64,000 nt of DNA from Clytia hemisphaerica. Lineage: Eukaryota > Cnidaria > Hydrozoa > Leptothecata > Clytiidae. The stretch is from assembly GCA_902728285.1 (NCBI GenBank), contig CACVBU010001138.1, forward strand, positions 558,001-622,000, in the 5' to 3' direction. Positions 22,526-34,068 of the stretch are shown here, one piece after another (the stretch's first letter is position 1; each line of letters begins with the position of its first letter). The translations under genes and the position numbers were made by a program. The notes under the pieces are model-generated. The model was not told the origin of the DNA, searched no databases, and saw only the letters and a list, made by a program, of their open reading frames with translations.

Positions 22526-23357
22526 CTATACATACGAGAGCAATGTATCTTTTCGTCAACTGGTCGTCCTCGTCATGTGAAAATGCTTTACAAAAGTATT
22601 CTGCCATGACTAACGAAATGGTAGCTGTTGAAGTAGGTCTAATCACCAACACAGATGTCCACGTGTAAATAAAAGCTGGTAATTTTCCAAACCCATTCAA
22701 TAGATACGCAAACTCTGATCCAGATCTCTGGATCTCAGTTCCAAGTTCAATATAACATAAAGCACCTAACAATGTGCAAAGTCCACACACAGCCCATACA
22801 ATAAGGCTTAAGCCGATAGAACCTGAGTCTCTTATTATTGGTGACGGCGAAAGAAATATTCCACTTCCTATTATAGTTCCAACGACTAAATTAATACTAC
22901 TATATGCTCGTAACGTCCTTTTTAAAAGTGTTCCTCTATTCTTTGGGTTTAAAATGTCTCCGTATATGACAGGTACTGTTTTTCTTCGTTGACGCTCCTC
23001 TTCCGGTACCGGTGGCTGTTCTTCCTCCACTATGCTAACAGATGAGTTGTCAATCACTGATTGAGACACTGGGTGCGACTTCCGGCGTCTACTAGACCCG
23101 CAATACGGGATTTCCGTTAGTGTATTTTCTTTTTTCCGGTCTATTTTTGTATGGAGTGGAGAATAATCATGGTTGGAAAATCCATCCGTTAAATAACTTG
23201 AGCGTTGGCTCAGCTTCTCTTTTAAATGGTTTGCTTTAGTTGTTAAACTGTCGAAAGATAATTTTGGTTTCACAATTGGGTGACGTAATTCTCTCATCTT
23301 TGGATTGCTGAAAGTTTTCATTGCTATATTTGGACCAGATTCTCGACGACAGCTCAT
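22526..23357 (-). CDS. SLC7-type first coding exon, probably an alternative first exon of the transporter gene
   Basis: One open exon with ATG at 23357 and donor GTAAGA after 22526, giving 277 complete codons plus one base. It has a long, basic and Ser-rich cytosolic N-terminus (about 140 residues). TM1 to TM4 follow, with [33 protein letters not shown] and LVIRPTSTAT. It stops at exactly the same protein position and phase (after CIG, phase 1) as the proximal first exon 17699-18233. No later SLC7 exons are seen between 18234 and 22525, so it can only make a full transporter by splicing to 16096-15871. Then TM5 would read [14 protein letters not shown]. Roughly half the residues match the proximal exon. 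The heavy-chain cysteine position is also lost (AFSHDEDDQ). Alternative: a truncated tandem duplicate. Confidence 0.8.
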
Positions 23358-24421
23358 TTATAAAAATTAAATAACAGGCTTAATCTTTGCTAACATGAAA
23401 CAACGACACTTTTCTCATGCTTCTGATATCAAAGTTAAGCCATTCCCATTCTTCATATAAGATTTTTTGATCTTCTACTTTTTTTCTTCCCTAAAAATAA
23501 ATGTATCATCCTTCACGCTTCCCTTATACCTCAAAAGGACGACAAAAATCTGCCGAGAAACCTGAATAATAAAATATTAAAGAGACGGGAGACATAAGTG
23601 GCAGGTGAAATTTTTCCTACGAGTGCTACTTCTTTTTAGTATTTTTAACCCTTATTTTAAAACGCTTCTGTTATTTTATTTAATTAGTGCCGCTAATAAA
23701 ATATAGCACTCCCTTATTGTTTTGTACGGAAGAAACAAAGGAAGAAAAATGCCGAAAAAAAAATCATCATTTGAAGGGGACATATCAACATATATCTTAC
23801 CATTTGCTTATACAGCATTTCAAGAAAAAACAATTTTTTCCCCTTTCGGCGTTACCTGTACAAAAACCCAGTATCTACGGCTTATTTCAAAATTCATTGC
23901 CGTAGTGCCGTTGCGTAGAGAGTCTGGGTTGTCATTGTCTTTTCTCGTTTGATATTTTTCAAACCGACCATCGATGGAGTGCTGGTGAGGGAGCGGAGAC
24001 GACAAAAGAAGTATTGCTATTTATAAATCATACTTCATCGCAGATGTCTCCGTACTGGTATTTTTATTGTTAATTTACAAAATATTGTAAAGCCAAAGCA
24101 TGAACTTCTAACTTCTTCGTTAGAAGTTCATGGCCAAAGCTTACAAAGCCTCCTTTTTTATCATGAAAAATAATATCATTTAACATAATCCTACTATTAG
24201 CATACCGTATTGCTTCGAAAAAACGCCCCAATTCTTTTAAACGCCCCCTCAAATAACCGCCCCTCTGAAAATCTAAATGAATTTAATAAACGCCCGGTGC
24301 GTTTACTCAAAGTAATAGTAAAGCATATCAAAAGCTCATATGCGTATTGGAATCAAATAAAACCTCTCGTTAACTTTAATCTCATGAGTTTCACTTTGGT
24401 AGCGTTGGTTTAACAGTGTCA
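23358..24421. other. Upstream flank of the distal transporter exon
   Basis: AT-rich, would include a promoter if the distal exon is a true start. An inverted GAAGTTCATG-type pair occurs near 24096-24132 (GAACTTCTAAC / GTTAGAAGTTC). No gene seen. Confidence 0.4.
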
Positions 24422-24590
24422 ATTCTTGATGATATGCGTAAGTCAAGATGACGTCATTTTTATCAACGAAAGCACTCGAAAACAGCCGGATTTTGACCTC
24501 CATATTTCTATTTTTAGTAACAGAGAGGGGTCAAATCCCGGATTTTTTCGGGTGTTTCCGTTAGAAAAATGACTTACGCATATCAAGAAT
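24422..24590. mobile_element. Short TIR MITE
   Basis: Ends ATTCTTGATGATATGCGTAA and TTACGCATATCAAGAAT are inverted, differing by a 3-bp indel. The complementarity continues inward (ATGACGTCATTTTT; CCGGATTTTGACC / GGTCAAATCCCGG). A related but different palindrome is at 29203-29344 (CTTGATATTCATGACGTAAT). Confidence 0.6.
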
Positions 24591-25013
24591 CTTTCTAAAC
24601 ATTAAGCCGTTAAAGTAGGTAATACAAGCAAGGTTATGCATATATGTTTATAATTTCTAGATAAATGCTTTCTGATAACACCCTATTGTATCGGAGGTGG
24701 TATGAGTGGACTCACATAAAAGAGTCTATTAGTGTAAGGAGAGTAGCCTAGAAATCAAAGATAGTTTGATTCAGTCACCAGGATAAATCTAATGGTAAGT
24801 TGTGACAGTATTCCAAGGCAAACTTAAAATCCGTAAACATAAAATATCTTTAAAGCGCCGAAAACACTATGTTATCATAAGCTGTGTGTCCTAGCCTTGT
24901 GAATACGGACTTAGTTAACTAGGCTATAAGGAGAGCTAGGTATTTTAGTAAACGATTCCCTTTTAAACAGGCCTACTTCCAAATCAAAATGCTGATATTT
25001 AGCACATCACACC
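24591..25013. other. AT-rich spacer
   Basis: No gene or clear element recognised. Confidence 0.4.
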
Positions 25014-25297
25014 CACTGACCTTTATATACCCCGGACAAAGCTTCTCAATCCCAGCCAAGCAAAATCTTTGATCGGAGTTTTTTGAAAATTGGTACCCTA
25101 ATGTCGGCACTACTCGATAGCGGTGTAAATGCATCGAGAGCGCTAGGTCTACTTTCCCTCAAATTCTTTTGATGATGTAGCGGCGTTAGACGTTAATTTT
25201 CGACATTGCAATGGCTTCTCCTTGGGTACCAATTCTAAAAAAACTCCAATCAAAGATGGCAGATATTGCTTGGTCCAGGGTTATATAAAGGTCAGTG
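25014..25297. mobile_element. hAT-like MITE with exact 8-bp TSD ATCACACC
   Basis: ATCACACC is duplicated at 25006-25013 and 25298-25305. The ends are CACTGACCTTTATATA and TATATAAAGGTCAGTG. The arms stay inverted through CTTTGATCGGAGTTTTTT / AAAAAAACTCCAATCAAAG and TTGGTACCC / GGGTACCAA. No coding capacity. Confidence 0.85.
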
Positions 25298-25439
25298 ATC
25301 ACACCCCCATTATCACAAAAAGGATTGCTTTATATTGTCACATCCTTGTACGTTTTATTGTTCAGGAAAAGTATGTTGCAGTGTTAGCCCCCACACAAAA
25401 TCGCTTTAATTAAGTGCTACATTAGTAAAAACCCGTGGG

Positions 25440-25700
25440 TTACATGGACAAAAAGGGGTACGGAGATGTGCCACTTGTCAGGTTATTTTTTATCACCTCC
25501 ATGAGTCTCACATAGGGTCACAAAAATATTAAAATAGAAAAACGAGTACTTCATAGGGTACCTTTTGGGGGAATTTGGGAAAAATAGAAAGTGTCTAGAA
25601 AATTTTGGAATTACAGTCCCATTTAGGGTCACTTTTTCGCAAATTTTAGCAAAATTTTCACAAAAACAAGTCCTTCATAGGGTCCATTTTTCGCACATCC
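25440..25700. mobile_element. Decayed copy of the 21408 family, opposite orientation
   Basis: Repeats with cores TCACATAGGGTCAC, CTTCATAGGGTACC, CAGTCCCATTTAGGGTCAC and CTTCATAGGGTCC correspond to the reverse complement of the repeats inside 21408-21706. The ends are no longer clear. Confidence 0.5.
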
Positions 25701-28054
25701 CCCAGCCCAGAGTGAAATTGCCAGATAGTGCCACTAAAAAAGTTTCTTTATGACAAATGAGCACTTTTTAATAAGAACTTCTCGTATTGTTGTATGATGA
25801 ATCCCTTGTACTGTTAGCCTGGATATCCAGACTGTAAACTATTTCACAGTCTAGTTTTTTATGTTTTATGTTCTGGTTTACAGCCTGGCCTCCCTAGAAC
25901 TTTGTATGTTGAGGTAAATTCTGTTTTTTCTAGACTTTTGAGCTTGGGATACCCAGGATTCTCTTAGGCCCTACACCGTAGTTAAAAACTTTTTACTCGA
26001 TCACAAAGGTTGCAAAAAACTGTAATATTATTACCTAATGGATTTTTCAAGACAGGTAACCAATCAAATCACATTAGAAATAAAAGCTAACTAAAAGTAA
26101 AATGGAAAAAGAATAAAAAATCATATCCAGAAAAACACTTCAATTCAACCAGAACCAATATATCTTAGGTCAGACCTAATCTGAAATAGCAACAGAACAA
26201 AGCAGTCATTTTTCCAAAATAAAAATGAGAATGAAAATATTTTTTCTTCGAAAGAAGCATCTTGTTCAAAAAGTATAAAACAAATAATACCTCCGCATTT
26301 TCAACATACGCTTTTTTTCTCCCCTTGCTTCACTTTCGAAATCAGGAAGCAAATTGTAGGAGATTAAAAACAAAACGACAGCCATATTTTAGCCTACGTC
26401 TTTCGTATATAAGCATATCTTAATCTCACTACACGACGAAGAAAATCTTATCTTCAATCATCTCTCTAGAAGAATTCTATTTGGAAGGAAATTTAATCAA
26501 GATTCAAAGTTTTTCCCCAAAGTTTATCCGGATTAGAAAAAAACTCGAAATCACCGACGCTATTTCGACACACATCCAAAACTTTTGAGAAGAAGAACTT
26601 TACAGAGAATTTTTTTCAATTGCCGTATTCTTATAAACGAGTGGAGAAATTGAAAGCGGTGATTAGAAACAGACGTTTATCATTATGTATCAATCATTAT
26701 AACTTTCGTTCGGCTTTTAATTATTGATGACATCAGAAACAATAAAAAAATAATTAATGACATGCGCATATGCCAATGCCATATGCTTTTCGCTGAGCAG
26801 TGTTTTCTTTCCTTTCATTAATAAAGTGATTAGGATTTGAAACCGCTTATTTCCTAAAATTGCATTTATCCTCAAAAAATGTGACCAGTGAAAGAGTAAG
26901 AGGACACCCCTGTATCAGCAAACTTGTCAGATCATGGTCAGATCCACCCCTGATGGATAACCCTGTGAAAAAAAAGCCAAAAATGGCCTAAAGCCAAGGT
27001 AGGATAATGAGTACACCCAATCAGAATTATTTGAAATTTTCTCTCCCCTTTCAAAACTGGGAAATTTATGGTGTTAACCCGGTTAAAATCGGAAAACAAC
27101 AAAACATTTTCATTGGTTTTAGGAGAACCAGACTTGATATTTAAAGCTCACTTTTTCTCTACTCCGGTGAAAGTCGAGTAAGAATTTCTCACCCCAGTGA
27201 GTTTTAAAAATCTTAACTTCAGTTCGGCGGTGTGAAAACTTTTTAATCACAACCAACCCGGTGTGAGTTTCAAAACTACACCGGGTCATTGAGGTTTCAA
27301 TATTCATGGCTATTTTACACTCTTCAAGCAATTATTTCAAAAACTCAATATTCTCCTTTGATCCAGAGAACCACAATGCCTCAATTACTTTAGAAAACAG
27401 AAAAGTCCATTCCATTAAGGTTAAGTTGAAAATCTGACAGGAAAAACTCCCGGTTATACGAAGTAAATTCTTATCTCCCTTGGAGCTTCAAATAATAGTA
27501 ATGGTGATTGGTGATGGAGTGCAAACCATACCAATATCATTTTGTCATCGGTATATAAGTAGAAATATTAGCATGCATCTCCAGAATAGCCACCGACTGG
27601 CTCAAGTTGAATCAAATACTTCAATTGAAAATATTTCGAAAGTATTGCAGGAGATATCCCAAAACCGCATGTGTTTTTTTGTTCTCTTCGAAATGAAAAT
27701 GTGAATAATATTCGATATTTCAGAATGCAATAAAAAGTTAGAAGTGGGTAGATATAGCTGTAAAAACCTTCATTAAAAAGTCTTTAAACTTCCATAGGAA
27801 AGCGTGGTTTATGTTATCTCCTCGAAATGGAGATATTGAGACGTAAGTGAGTGGGTCTGAAAAGATTTCATACTTGCCTTAAAAAAGTCTTCAATTTTTT
27901 GTAGTACCTTGGAAAATCTAGACTGTCATAATCATATCAGGAACTATTGGTGTGTAGTTTTTGCGTTTTCAAGCAAAATCGAAAAGTGAAAGTCCACTAT
28001 ATATCACTTTTTGCCACTTTTATCAGCGGTTTCCAGTCTATCAAAAAGCAATAA
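25701..28054. other. Gene-free AT-rich region
   Basis: 2.3 kb without recognisable exons. There are short local repeats (GGTGTGA/CCGGTG near 27160-27290). No gene seen. Confidence 0.4.
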
Positions 28055-28310
28055 CCCGGGGGGGGGGTACTTAGGCAAAAATGGATGATGGGTATGTGCG
28101 GACGGTAAGGGTGGTTTTTCACCTTTCAAAGTCTCTAAGCGGAAAAATCAGAAAGTTTTATTCTCTCTCTAAGGTGGAAAATTCAAAATTTTTAGGAAAT
28201 TTTTTGATTTCCAGAGAAAAAATTGTAATAAAGTCTCTCTAAGGGTCGGTTTTCGGAGGTCCCGTCCACACATACCCCTCATTCGTCAACCCTAGTACCC
28301 CCCCCCCCGG
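28055..28310. mobile_element. Copy of the 96-448 hAT-like MITE family
   Basis: Starts CCCGGGGGGGGGG then TACTTAGGCAAAAATGGAT and GTGCGGACGG, and ends CCAACCC-type with AGTACCCC and a C run. It matches the 96-448 copy closely but lacks about 100 bp of the internal repeats. Flanks (AGCAATAA / CTGTTACA) do not form a duplication. Confidence 0.7.
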
Positions 28311-28360
28311 CTGTTACATAGTATTTTTTATTCAATGGGGAAAATTTCAAAAATCTGTTA

Positions 28361-28656
28361 CTACTAAGGCAAATATGGAGGGCACGATGATACCTTTTTT
28401 GGATTTCCAAAGTCCCGTTAAGGGTCGGAAAAATCAGAAAATCTAATTTCAGTCCCACTAAGGGTATGAGAAATAGGAAAATTTCAACTTTTATGCCCAG
28501 AATGATCGAAATTTGGTCAAATTTGTCCCGGTAAGGGTCGTAAGATTCACAAAATTTTCCTTTGTTTTCTCCTTTTTAGTCCCGGGAAAGGGTCCGAGGG
28601 TCGAAAGTCAGGTGGCACCCCCCCGTCAGCTCGCAACCCTAGTACCCCCCCCCCTG
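28361..28656. mobile_element. Related G/C-run MITE, partial
   Basis: Begins near TACTAAGGCAAATATGG and ends CGCAACCCTAGTACCCCC. Internal cores are CCGTTAAGGGTCGG, CCACTAAGGGTATG and CCGGTAAGGGTCG. A diverged subfamily next to the previous copy. Confidence 0.55.
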
Positions 28657-29202
28657 GGTCCCTGGGTGCTGATCTCCCTTCGAAAAAGACGCTAAAAAAT
28701 TGATCTTTGTTCATCATCAATTGATTTGAAACTTCAAGAGTTTTTTCCATCGTTGTTTGTTGCCCTTTTAAGAATGAATATCATAAAAAGTTGATTACTG
28801 CAGTGATGTAGAAAAACATCATGCACTAAAATTTAAAAACAGGAATCCTGTGAAATAGGCATCTTACTTAGGTGTATCATCCATCTTTTGTCAAAATTAC
28901 AAAACTTAACAGTTCATAGTTTTTGTGAAGTTAATATTTCGAAGTAAAAATTCATCAACTTTGTGAATATAAAAATAAAACTTGAAAACTAAATTTGGTA
29001 AAAAAAATCCCCATAAATAATGTACATGAAACCTCTTACATTTTTACTAAATTATGTTTTTTTTTCGACACTCTAGAAATTGAAATCAATCTCGCTTACA
29101 GGATCATCAACTACTTAAGTCAGATAACCACGGATTTTGCCTGTTGGAATAAGTTTGGATAAAAAATTGTTAGATGTTAGATCCCGCTGCTTAAAACGCA
29201 TA
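28657..29202. other. Spacer downstream of the bHLH gene
   Basis: AT-rich. No gene recognised. Confidence 0.4.
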
Positions 29203-29344
29203 CTTGATATTCATGACGTAATCTTTTATACGAAAAACACACGAAAAGCACTGGGCGTTTGCCACCAGTTTCAATGTTTAAATTCAAAACTAGTGGCAAA
29301 CGCCTGGTGTTTCCGTATAGAAAATTACGTCATAAATATCAAGA
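29203..29344. repeat. Short palindromic element
   Basis: Arms CTTGATATTCATGACGTAAT (left) and ATTACGTCATAAATATCAAG (right), with GGGCGTTTGCCAC / GTGGCAAACGCC further in. A MITE of about 140 bp downstream of the bHLH stop. Confidence 0.65.
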
Positions 29345-29558
29345 ATTCTTGTAGAAGCCTATTGAGACTCACGAACTCGATCCCAGTCCCTTAATTCGCT
29401 TATGATTTTGATAGGAAAGTTTAAGATTCAGCAAAATCAAAAAGTTGTGTGGCTCTGGGTACAAGATTGCTTTTGAGAGTCTCATTTCTCGGAAAATACC
29501 ATTTCATTCTACGAAAACTAAAGTATTAAACAATGATTTGAATATTCAAATGCTGAAA

Positions 29559-30512
29559 TCACAAACTTCCAATCGATTTAAGGAAAGAGACGCAAAAAGT
29601 ACAAATACGGTCAGTTCCCATACAGCACGTGATGTAACATAAATCGGTGCCGTGAGAATGTATCGCCTCAGTCTGTTGAGGTGAATTCAACAAAATAGAG
29701 TTCAAATGCCAAATGTAGCTTGAAGCTAGCCTCAAGGTCTCGATTTTCGAAAGTTTCCGATCTGGTGGATCAGTTGGGATCAAATTACGTAAGGTTACAA
29801 ATCCATCGTTTACGTTATGCGTTCGCGTACGTTCACGTACGGTTGACGTTTTACGTACACGTGGATGTGTAGTAGGGCTCATTTTTCGTTTCTTGGCTGA
29901 GTTTGTAACATTTATTGGGTTATTATTAAATGAAGACATCGAATCGTAAGAATTGTTAACGTCTGTATAACCATTATGATACGGTGACGGAGTGTATTGT
30001 TGTGGGTAGCTCGCGCCGCACAAACTTGACGGGCGTGGATAAGTATACGCCCCGTTACTAAAAGAAGAGTTTGCTGCTGTTTGGTTATACCGGTAAAAAT
30101 TATCGTACAGTCGTTTAGAATATTCATTATATCTATTGTTATTGTTGGTGACAGTGTTGTTGGATGAAAGATTCTCAAATACTTCGCGATTCAAGTCATT
30201 ATATTGCAGCATCATCTCAATTCCAGGTGTTCTGCCCATATCTGATGCCGCATCGCTATTTGAATCATATTGTGGTTGATATCTTTGATCGGTGTCTGAC
30301 TTGCTTGAATTGACACTGGATAAAGAGTTTGAAAGATGCGGTGGCAAGATGACGGGTGACATAGGGGCATCATCCTCCCGTTGAGGGAGATTCAACCATG
30401 AGGACGTACCCCCTCCTCCTTCCTCAAGTAAAGTTCCTGTTCCAGTGTCTAAATCATAAGATGGTGAAGATGGTCGATGCATTGATGCTCTCAAGCTCTC
30501 GCTGATAATCAT
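29559..30512 (-). CDS. SCX/TCF15-like: Scleraxis/TCF15 (paraxis)-type bHLH transcription factor
   Basis: A single 317-residue reading frame from ATG at 30512 to a stop at 29559. The bHLH spans about residues 224-275: basic region VRERTRTHNVNDGF (canonical RERxR for E-box binding), loop LIPTDPPDRKLSKIETL and helix 2 RLASSYIWHLNSILL. DRKLSKIETLRLASSYI is the group signature shared by scleraxis and TCF15. A C-terminal ICTFC motif (residues 303-307) also matches that group. The long N-terminus is rich in Asn, Ser and Tyr, low in complexity and likely disordered. It should act in the nucleus as a heterodimer with an E protein. In other animals the group acts in mesoderm, muscle and connective tissue. 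No intron is needed to keep the frame, although orthologues elsewhere may have one after the bHLH. Confidence 0.93.
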   Translation of the reverse strand: MIISESLRASMHRPSSPSYDLDTGTGTLLEEGGGGTSSWLNLPQREDDAPMSPVILPPHLSNSLSSVNSSKSDTDQRYQPQYDSNSDAASDMGRTPGIEMMLQYNDLNREVFENLSSNNTVTNNNNRYNEYSKRLYDNFYRYNQTAANSSFSNGAYTYPRPSSLCGASYPQQYTPSPYHNGYTDVNNSYDSMSSFNNNPINVTNSAKKRKMSPTTHPRVRKTSTVRERTRTHNVNDGFVTLRNLIPTDPPDRKLSKIETLRLASSYIWHLNSILLNSPQQTEAIHSHGTDLCYITCCMGTDRICTFCVSFLKSIGSL

Positions 30513-30710
30513 AATGTTATTAAAATTAATCTGTTACTTTCACAAGACAATTTTTTGATTTTTATACCACACCTTACACCTTTTTTTTCAATTTTGACAA
30601 TTATTTGTGTGAGATTGGTGTGTTTTTAAAATCAATTTCCATAAAGGTCACTTCTACTTGCTGTTGGTGTTGATTGAAATCGAATCTGGAATCTCCATCA
30701 ATATATCTCC

Positions 30711-30720
30711 TTTTTATATA
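30711..30720 (-). promoter_or_regulatory. Candidate TATA box of the bHLH gene
   Basis: On the minus strand the site reads TATATAAAAA, about 200 bp upstream of the ATG at 30512. That is a plausible distance for a core promoter with a short 5' UTR. In AT-rich DNA this can occur by chance. Confidence 0.25.
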
Positions 30721-31660
30721 ACTTGAATGCTCTTTTGTTTTGTGTTTTAATTCAACAATACAATCATCTATTCAGCTCTGCTTGCCCTATAAAATACGAG
30801 AACCAGTATCAAAATCAACTATTTCCTATGCGATTGTGAATTGATTCAATCACTTTACATTACCCCCTGAAAAATCGATACGTTTCTAACTTTCCCCTTA
30901 TTGAAATAAATGATTTCAGGGGGTATAATGAATGAAGGAGAGTGAGAAAAGGTACCATTTGATTGGACAATTCTAGACAATGACAATTAAAAAGATGAAA
31001 AAAACAATCAATTTTTTTATTTTTCTTCAAACTTATAAGGGCGTATCCGATCCTCTCATGTGGTATTTCTCAATAAAGCAAAGAGGACTTTCATTGCTGG
31101 GCGTAACATTCTTTTTATATATAGATTTTTACGCCATATTTTCAAAATTTTGATTTTTTTCAGTTGAAATGAAAATAAGGGGGGATAGAGAGCAATGGAG
31201 CAATAGAGCGGTAAGAATGAAAGGTTTCTAAAAATGAATTAATCTGAGATCTGGAAAAGTCATTATCATCAAGATCGCAAATGGTGTAATCTGACAGGGA
31301 GTAAATGGATTCTGTAATTGATGAGATTTATTAGGTTTGCACAATCTAAATATTTCTTTCTTTTTCTCACTCTTTCCATAGGTCCTTTGATCATTTTGAT
31401 TCTATTTGTTGCATCACGAGAAAGAAAGTTATGGAGATTATTTCCCTTGTGAGAAAGTAAGAAGGATAGATAAAATGCTGATCCTTTCGGCTAATCCAAA
31501 TGTTGTCAAATTATCCCGCTTTAAAAATTCTTCAAAATTTCACTAAAATTCCTATATTGAAAATGAACAATATCGAGGGGCAATATTTATTTCTTTAAAA
31601 TTTTAGCGGTTTCTGTTAATTTAGTTACAGGACTGTGACATATCTTGGAAAGGTTCTAGG
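30721..31660. other. Upstream intergenic region of the bHLH gene
   Basis: AT-rich. No coding exons or clear elements recognised. Confidence 0.4.
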
Positions 31661-32844
31661 AAAACTGCCCCCGAGAAAATTGCCCCCCGGAAAACTGCCC
31701 CCGGAAAATTGCCCCCTAGAAAATTGCCCCCTAGGAAAATTGCCCCCCAGAAAATTGCCCCCTAGAAAATTGCCCCCCGGAAAAAATGCCCCCCCCCCCC
31801 GCATCTTTTTTTCCACTTTTTATAATAATCCAATGAAACTTCAAATGCCATTGTAGCTGTAAAATTAAGTAGTTTTGAATTACTCTTGGGTTACCTAAAA
31901 CGGGGGGCGCGGGGGTGGATTGGAAAAAGGCTTAAACAGCATAAGCCGTACAAAAAAGAAGTTTACATTCCGAAAAATTGATAAGCGGCGGAGGGGTTGG
32001 ATCAACAATGTCCCTGGGTAGAGAATTTTCGAAAAATATTATTTGGTGGGGAACTTTTTTTGGGGATACTGTAATTAATTTTTAACTGTGGTTGATTAAT
32101 TTTAGCGAATGACAGCGCAATCTGTTCTATTTCATCTATTGAGCAACTTGTTGAATTTCAGGGGTTATTTAGCCAAGAAAACTGAAAAATTTTGGGTGGG
32201 AACTATTTTGGCGAGTTAGTAAAATTAGTTCCCTTAGCTTAAGATAGCACGGATAGGGCGCTTAGGTTAAGAAATGGGGAAGATTTATTTGAAAGTGATT
32301 TTTTACTCGACTATCTTCTCCACCTCATACAAAACTTGTAAAAGTCGTTTTTGAGGCGTCTTTTTTCTTTAAGAATTAAGAATTTAGAATCTTAATTCAT
32401 TTGATGATTCAATGTTTTTGTATAAAACACATTGAAATTGACTATCGCTAAACAGAGAAAACGCTTTCTCTGTATCCATGGTTAAACCCATTATTCCTTA
32501 TAAAAAGCGTCAACTTAATGAAAATTACGGCTGCAACCTGCAACCGTTGGACCAAAATATAGCCCCAAAATATTCTAGATCTCTTAATCCGTTAATACGC
32601 GATCACGTAAAATTGCGTAATCCAAAATCTCCCAAATGTTGAAAATTGAGTTAAATTTAGTTTCGAAAAATGGAAAAATAGGGGGCAATTTTCCAGGGGG
32701 CAATTTTCCTAGGGGGCAATTTTCTAGGGGGCAATTTTCCGGGGGGCAATTTTCCTGGGGGGCAATTTTCTGGGGGTTTTCCGGGGGGCAGTTTTCCGGG
32801 GGGCAGTTTTCCGGGGGGCAGTTTTCTCGGGGGCAATTTTCCTG
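31661..32844. mobile_element. Foldback-like element with minisatellite arms
   Basis: Two minisatellites in opposite orientation face each other. At 31661-31799 the unit GAAAATTGCCCCC plus 2-3 bp repeats about 9 times, and at 32682-32844 its reverse complement GGGGGCAATTTTC repeats about 10 times. About 880 bp of AT-rich, non-coding DNA lies between. Inverted repeats made of tandem units are the hallmark of foldback (FB/Galileo-like) elements. I see no target duplication and no transposase. The Pro/Gly-rich frames here are repeat translations. Confidence 0.6.
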
Positions 32845-34068
32845 ACACCCTTGGAAAGCATACACGAATAATTTTTTGACAATTTTGAGCCTTAAATTTT
32901 CTTAGTGGCGTTCTTGAAGTTAATCCACTTCAATTCACAGAATAAACAGGATTATAGAATTTGGAACACAAGTCAAACAAATATGCCTACTAAAGTTTGG
33001 GAGTAAAAATTGCGAAATATTCTCATGAATTCAGAAAATTACAAGCAAATTAAGGAAATCTCTTCTATTCTATTCTCTTTCCATGTAACGATTTCAGCCA
33101 AAATGTTTCTTATAAACTTGGTTCTAATAAAAAAATTATGTGCATATGAAATAATGTTACTTTCGGTTTGCAAATAGCGAATGTATAATTTTGAAAAATT
33201 CATTTTGAAGCATTTTAGGAATTTCTATAACTTTCTTTAACAAAATATTTGCTTGAAGGTAAAATCTAAAATAAAACAAATTTGAAAAACCAAAAATAAG
33301 CGCAAAGCTTAGGGAAGTGTATTGCTGAAGGATTTTGTTTCACCAAGACGTTCTTTCACCTCGGCGATGAGATAGATCGTAAATCACGCTGGAAAAATAT
33401 CCACATCTTAAGAGAGATCATTCAAAATATGTGCATGACCTATCCATTACAATTAGTAAAATTTACACTAAGCAAAGATAATCCGTGTGAATCTTGAAGT
33501 ATTTTTTCTCAACGGTAAATTTAATGACTTTTCAAGATATTGGGTGTATTCTCACTATTGTTAAACCTCGTTTCTATTTAATTACCAGCTTTAAAAGTTG
33601 GTTTGGATTTACCAGGACGGAATGACGTCAATATTTCTGAAGTCGTTGGAATGAAATCTCATATGCCATTTCACGGTCGAAAGGAGTAATGGGTAATCAG
33701 GACAATATCCCTCTCTAGCTCTTCGGGCTTTAAGTTCAATTATCAGGACCACTGTGCAATGATAACGGTTTTCTGATGGTTAAAAATCTTGGAGGTTTTC
33801 GCGTCTAGCAAACGGGAAGCCGTTATGGAGGGGGGGGGCAATCAGTCCTGATTACCCGAGGTTCATTTTGACTGTGAAATAGTTTATAGACAAACGATTA
33901 ATATGCCTATCGTTCCCGCCTTTGAAACCATTGCATCGCCGTTTATATTTGTAATGGCAGACCATTTTATGATATATTGTCTCAGGTGTCGGGGGGGGGG
34001 GATACCCTCGAAAGTCCCTCAATCCCTATAAATCACACCCTCAAAAGTCCCTCAAAAGGGTACACTAG
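32845..34068. other. Gene-free stretch with a small inverted repeat
   Basis: At about 33690-33858 GGGTAATCAGGAC and GTCCTGATTACCC face each other around a G run. A further G run at 33990 is followed by TCCCTCAA repeats. These are probably remnants of G/C-run MITEs. No gene seen. Confidence 0.45.

Noticed and set aside
29912..30178. 88-residue Ile/Thr-rich frame (minus)
   Set aside because: An out-of-frame shadow of the bHLH coding sequence.
31635..32865. Pro-Leu-Gly-Lys and Gly-Asn-Phe repeat frames
   Set aside because: They are translations of the GAAAATTGCCCCC minisatellite arms in several frames on both strands.
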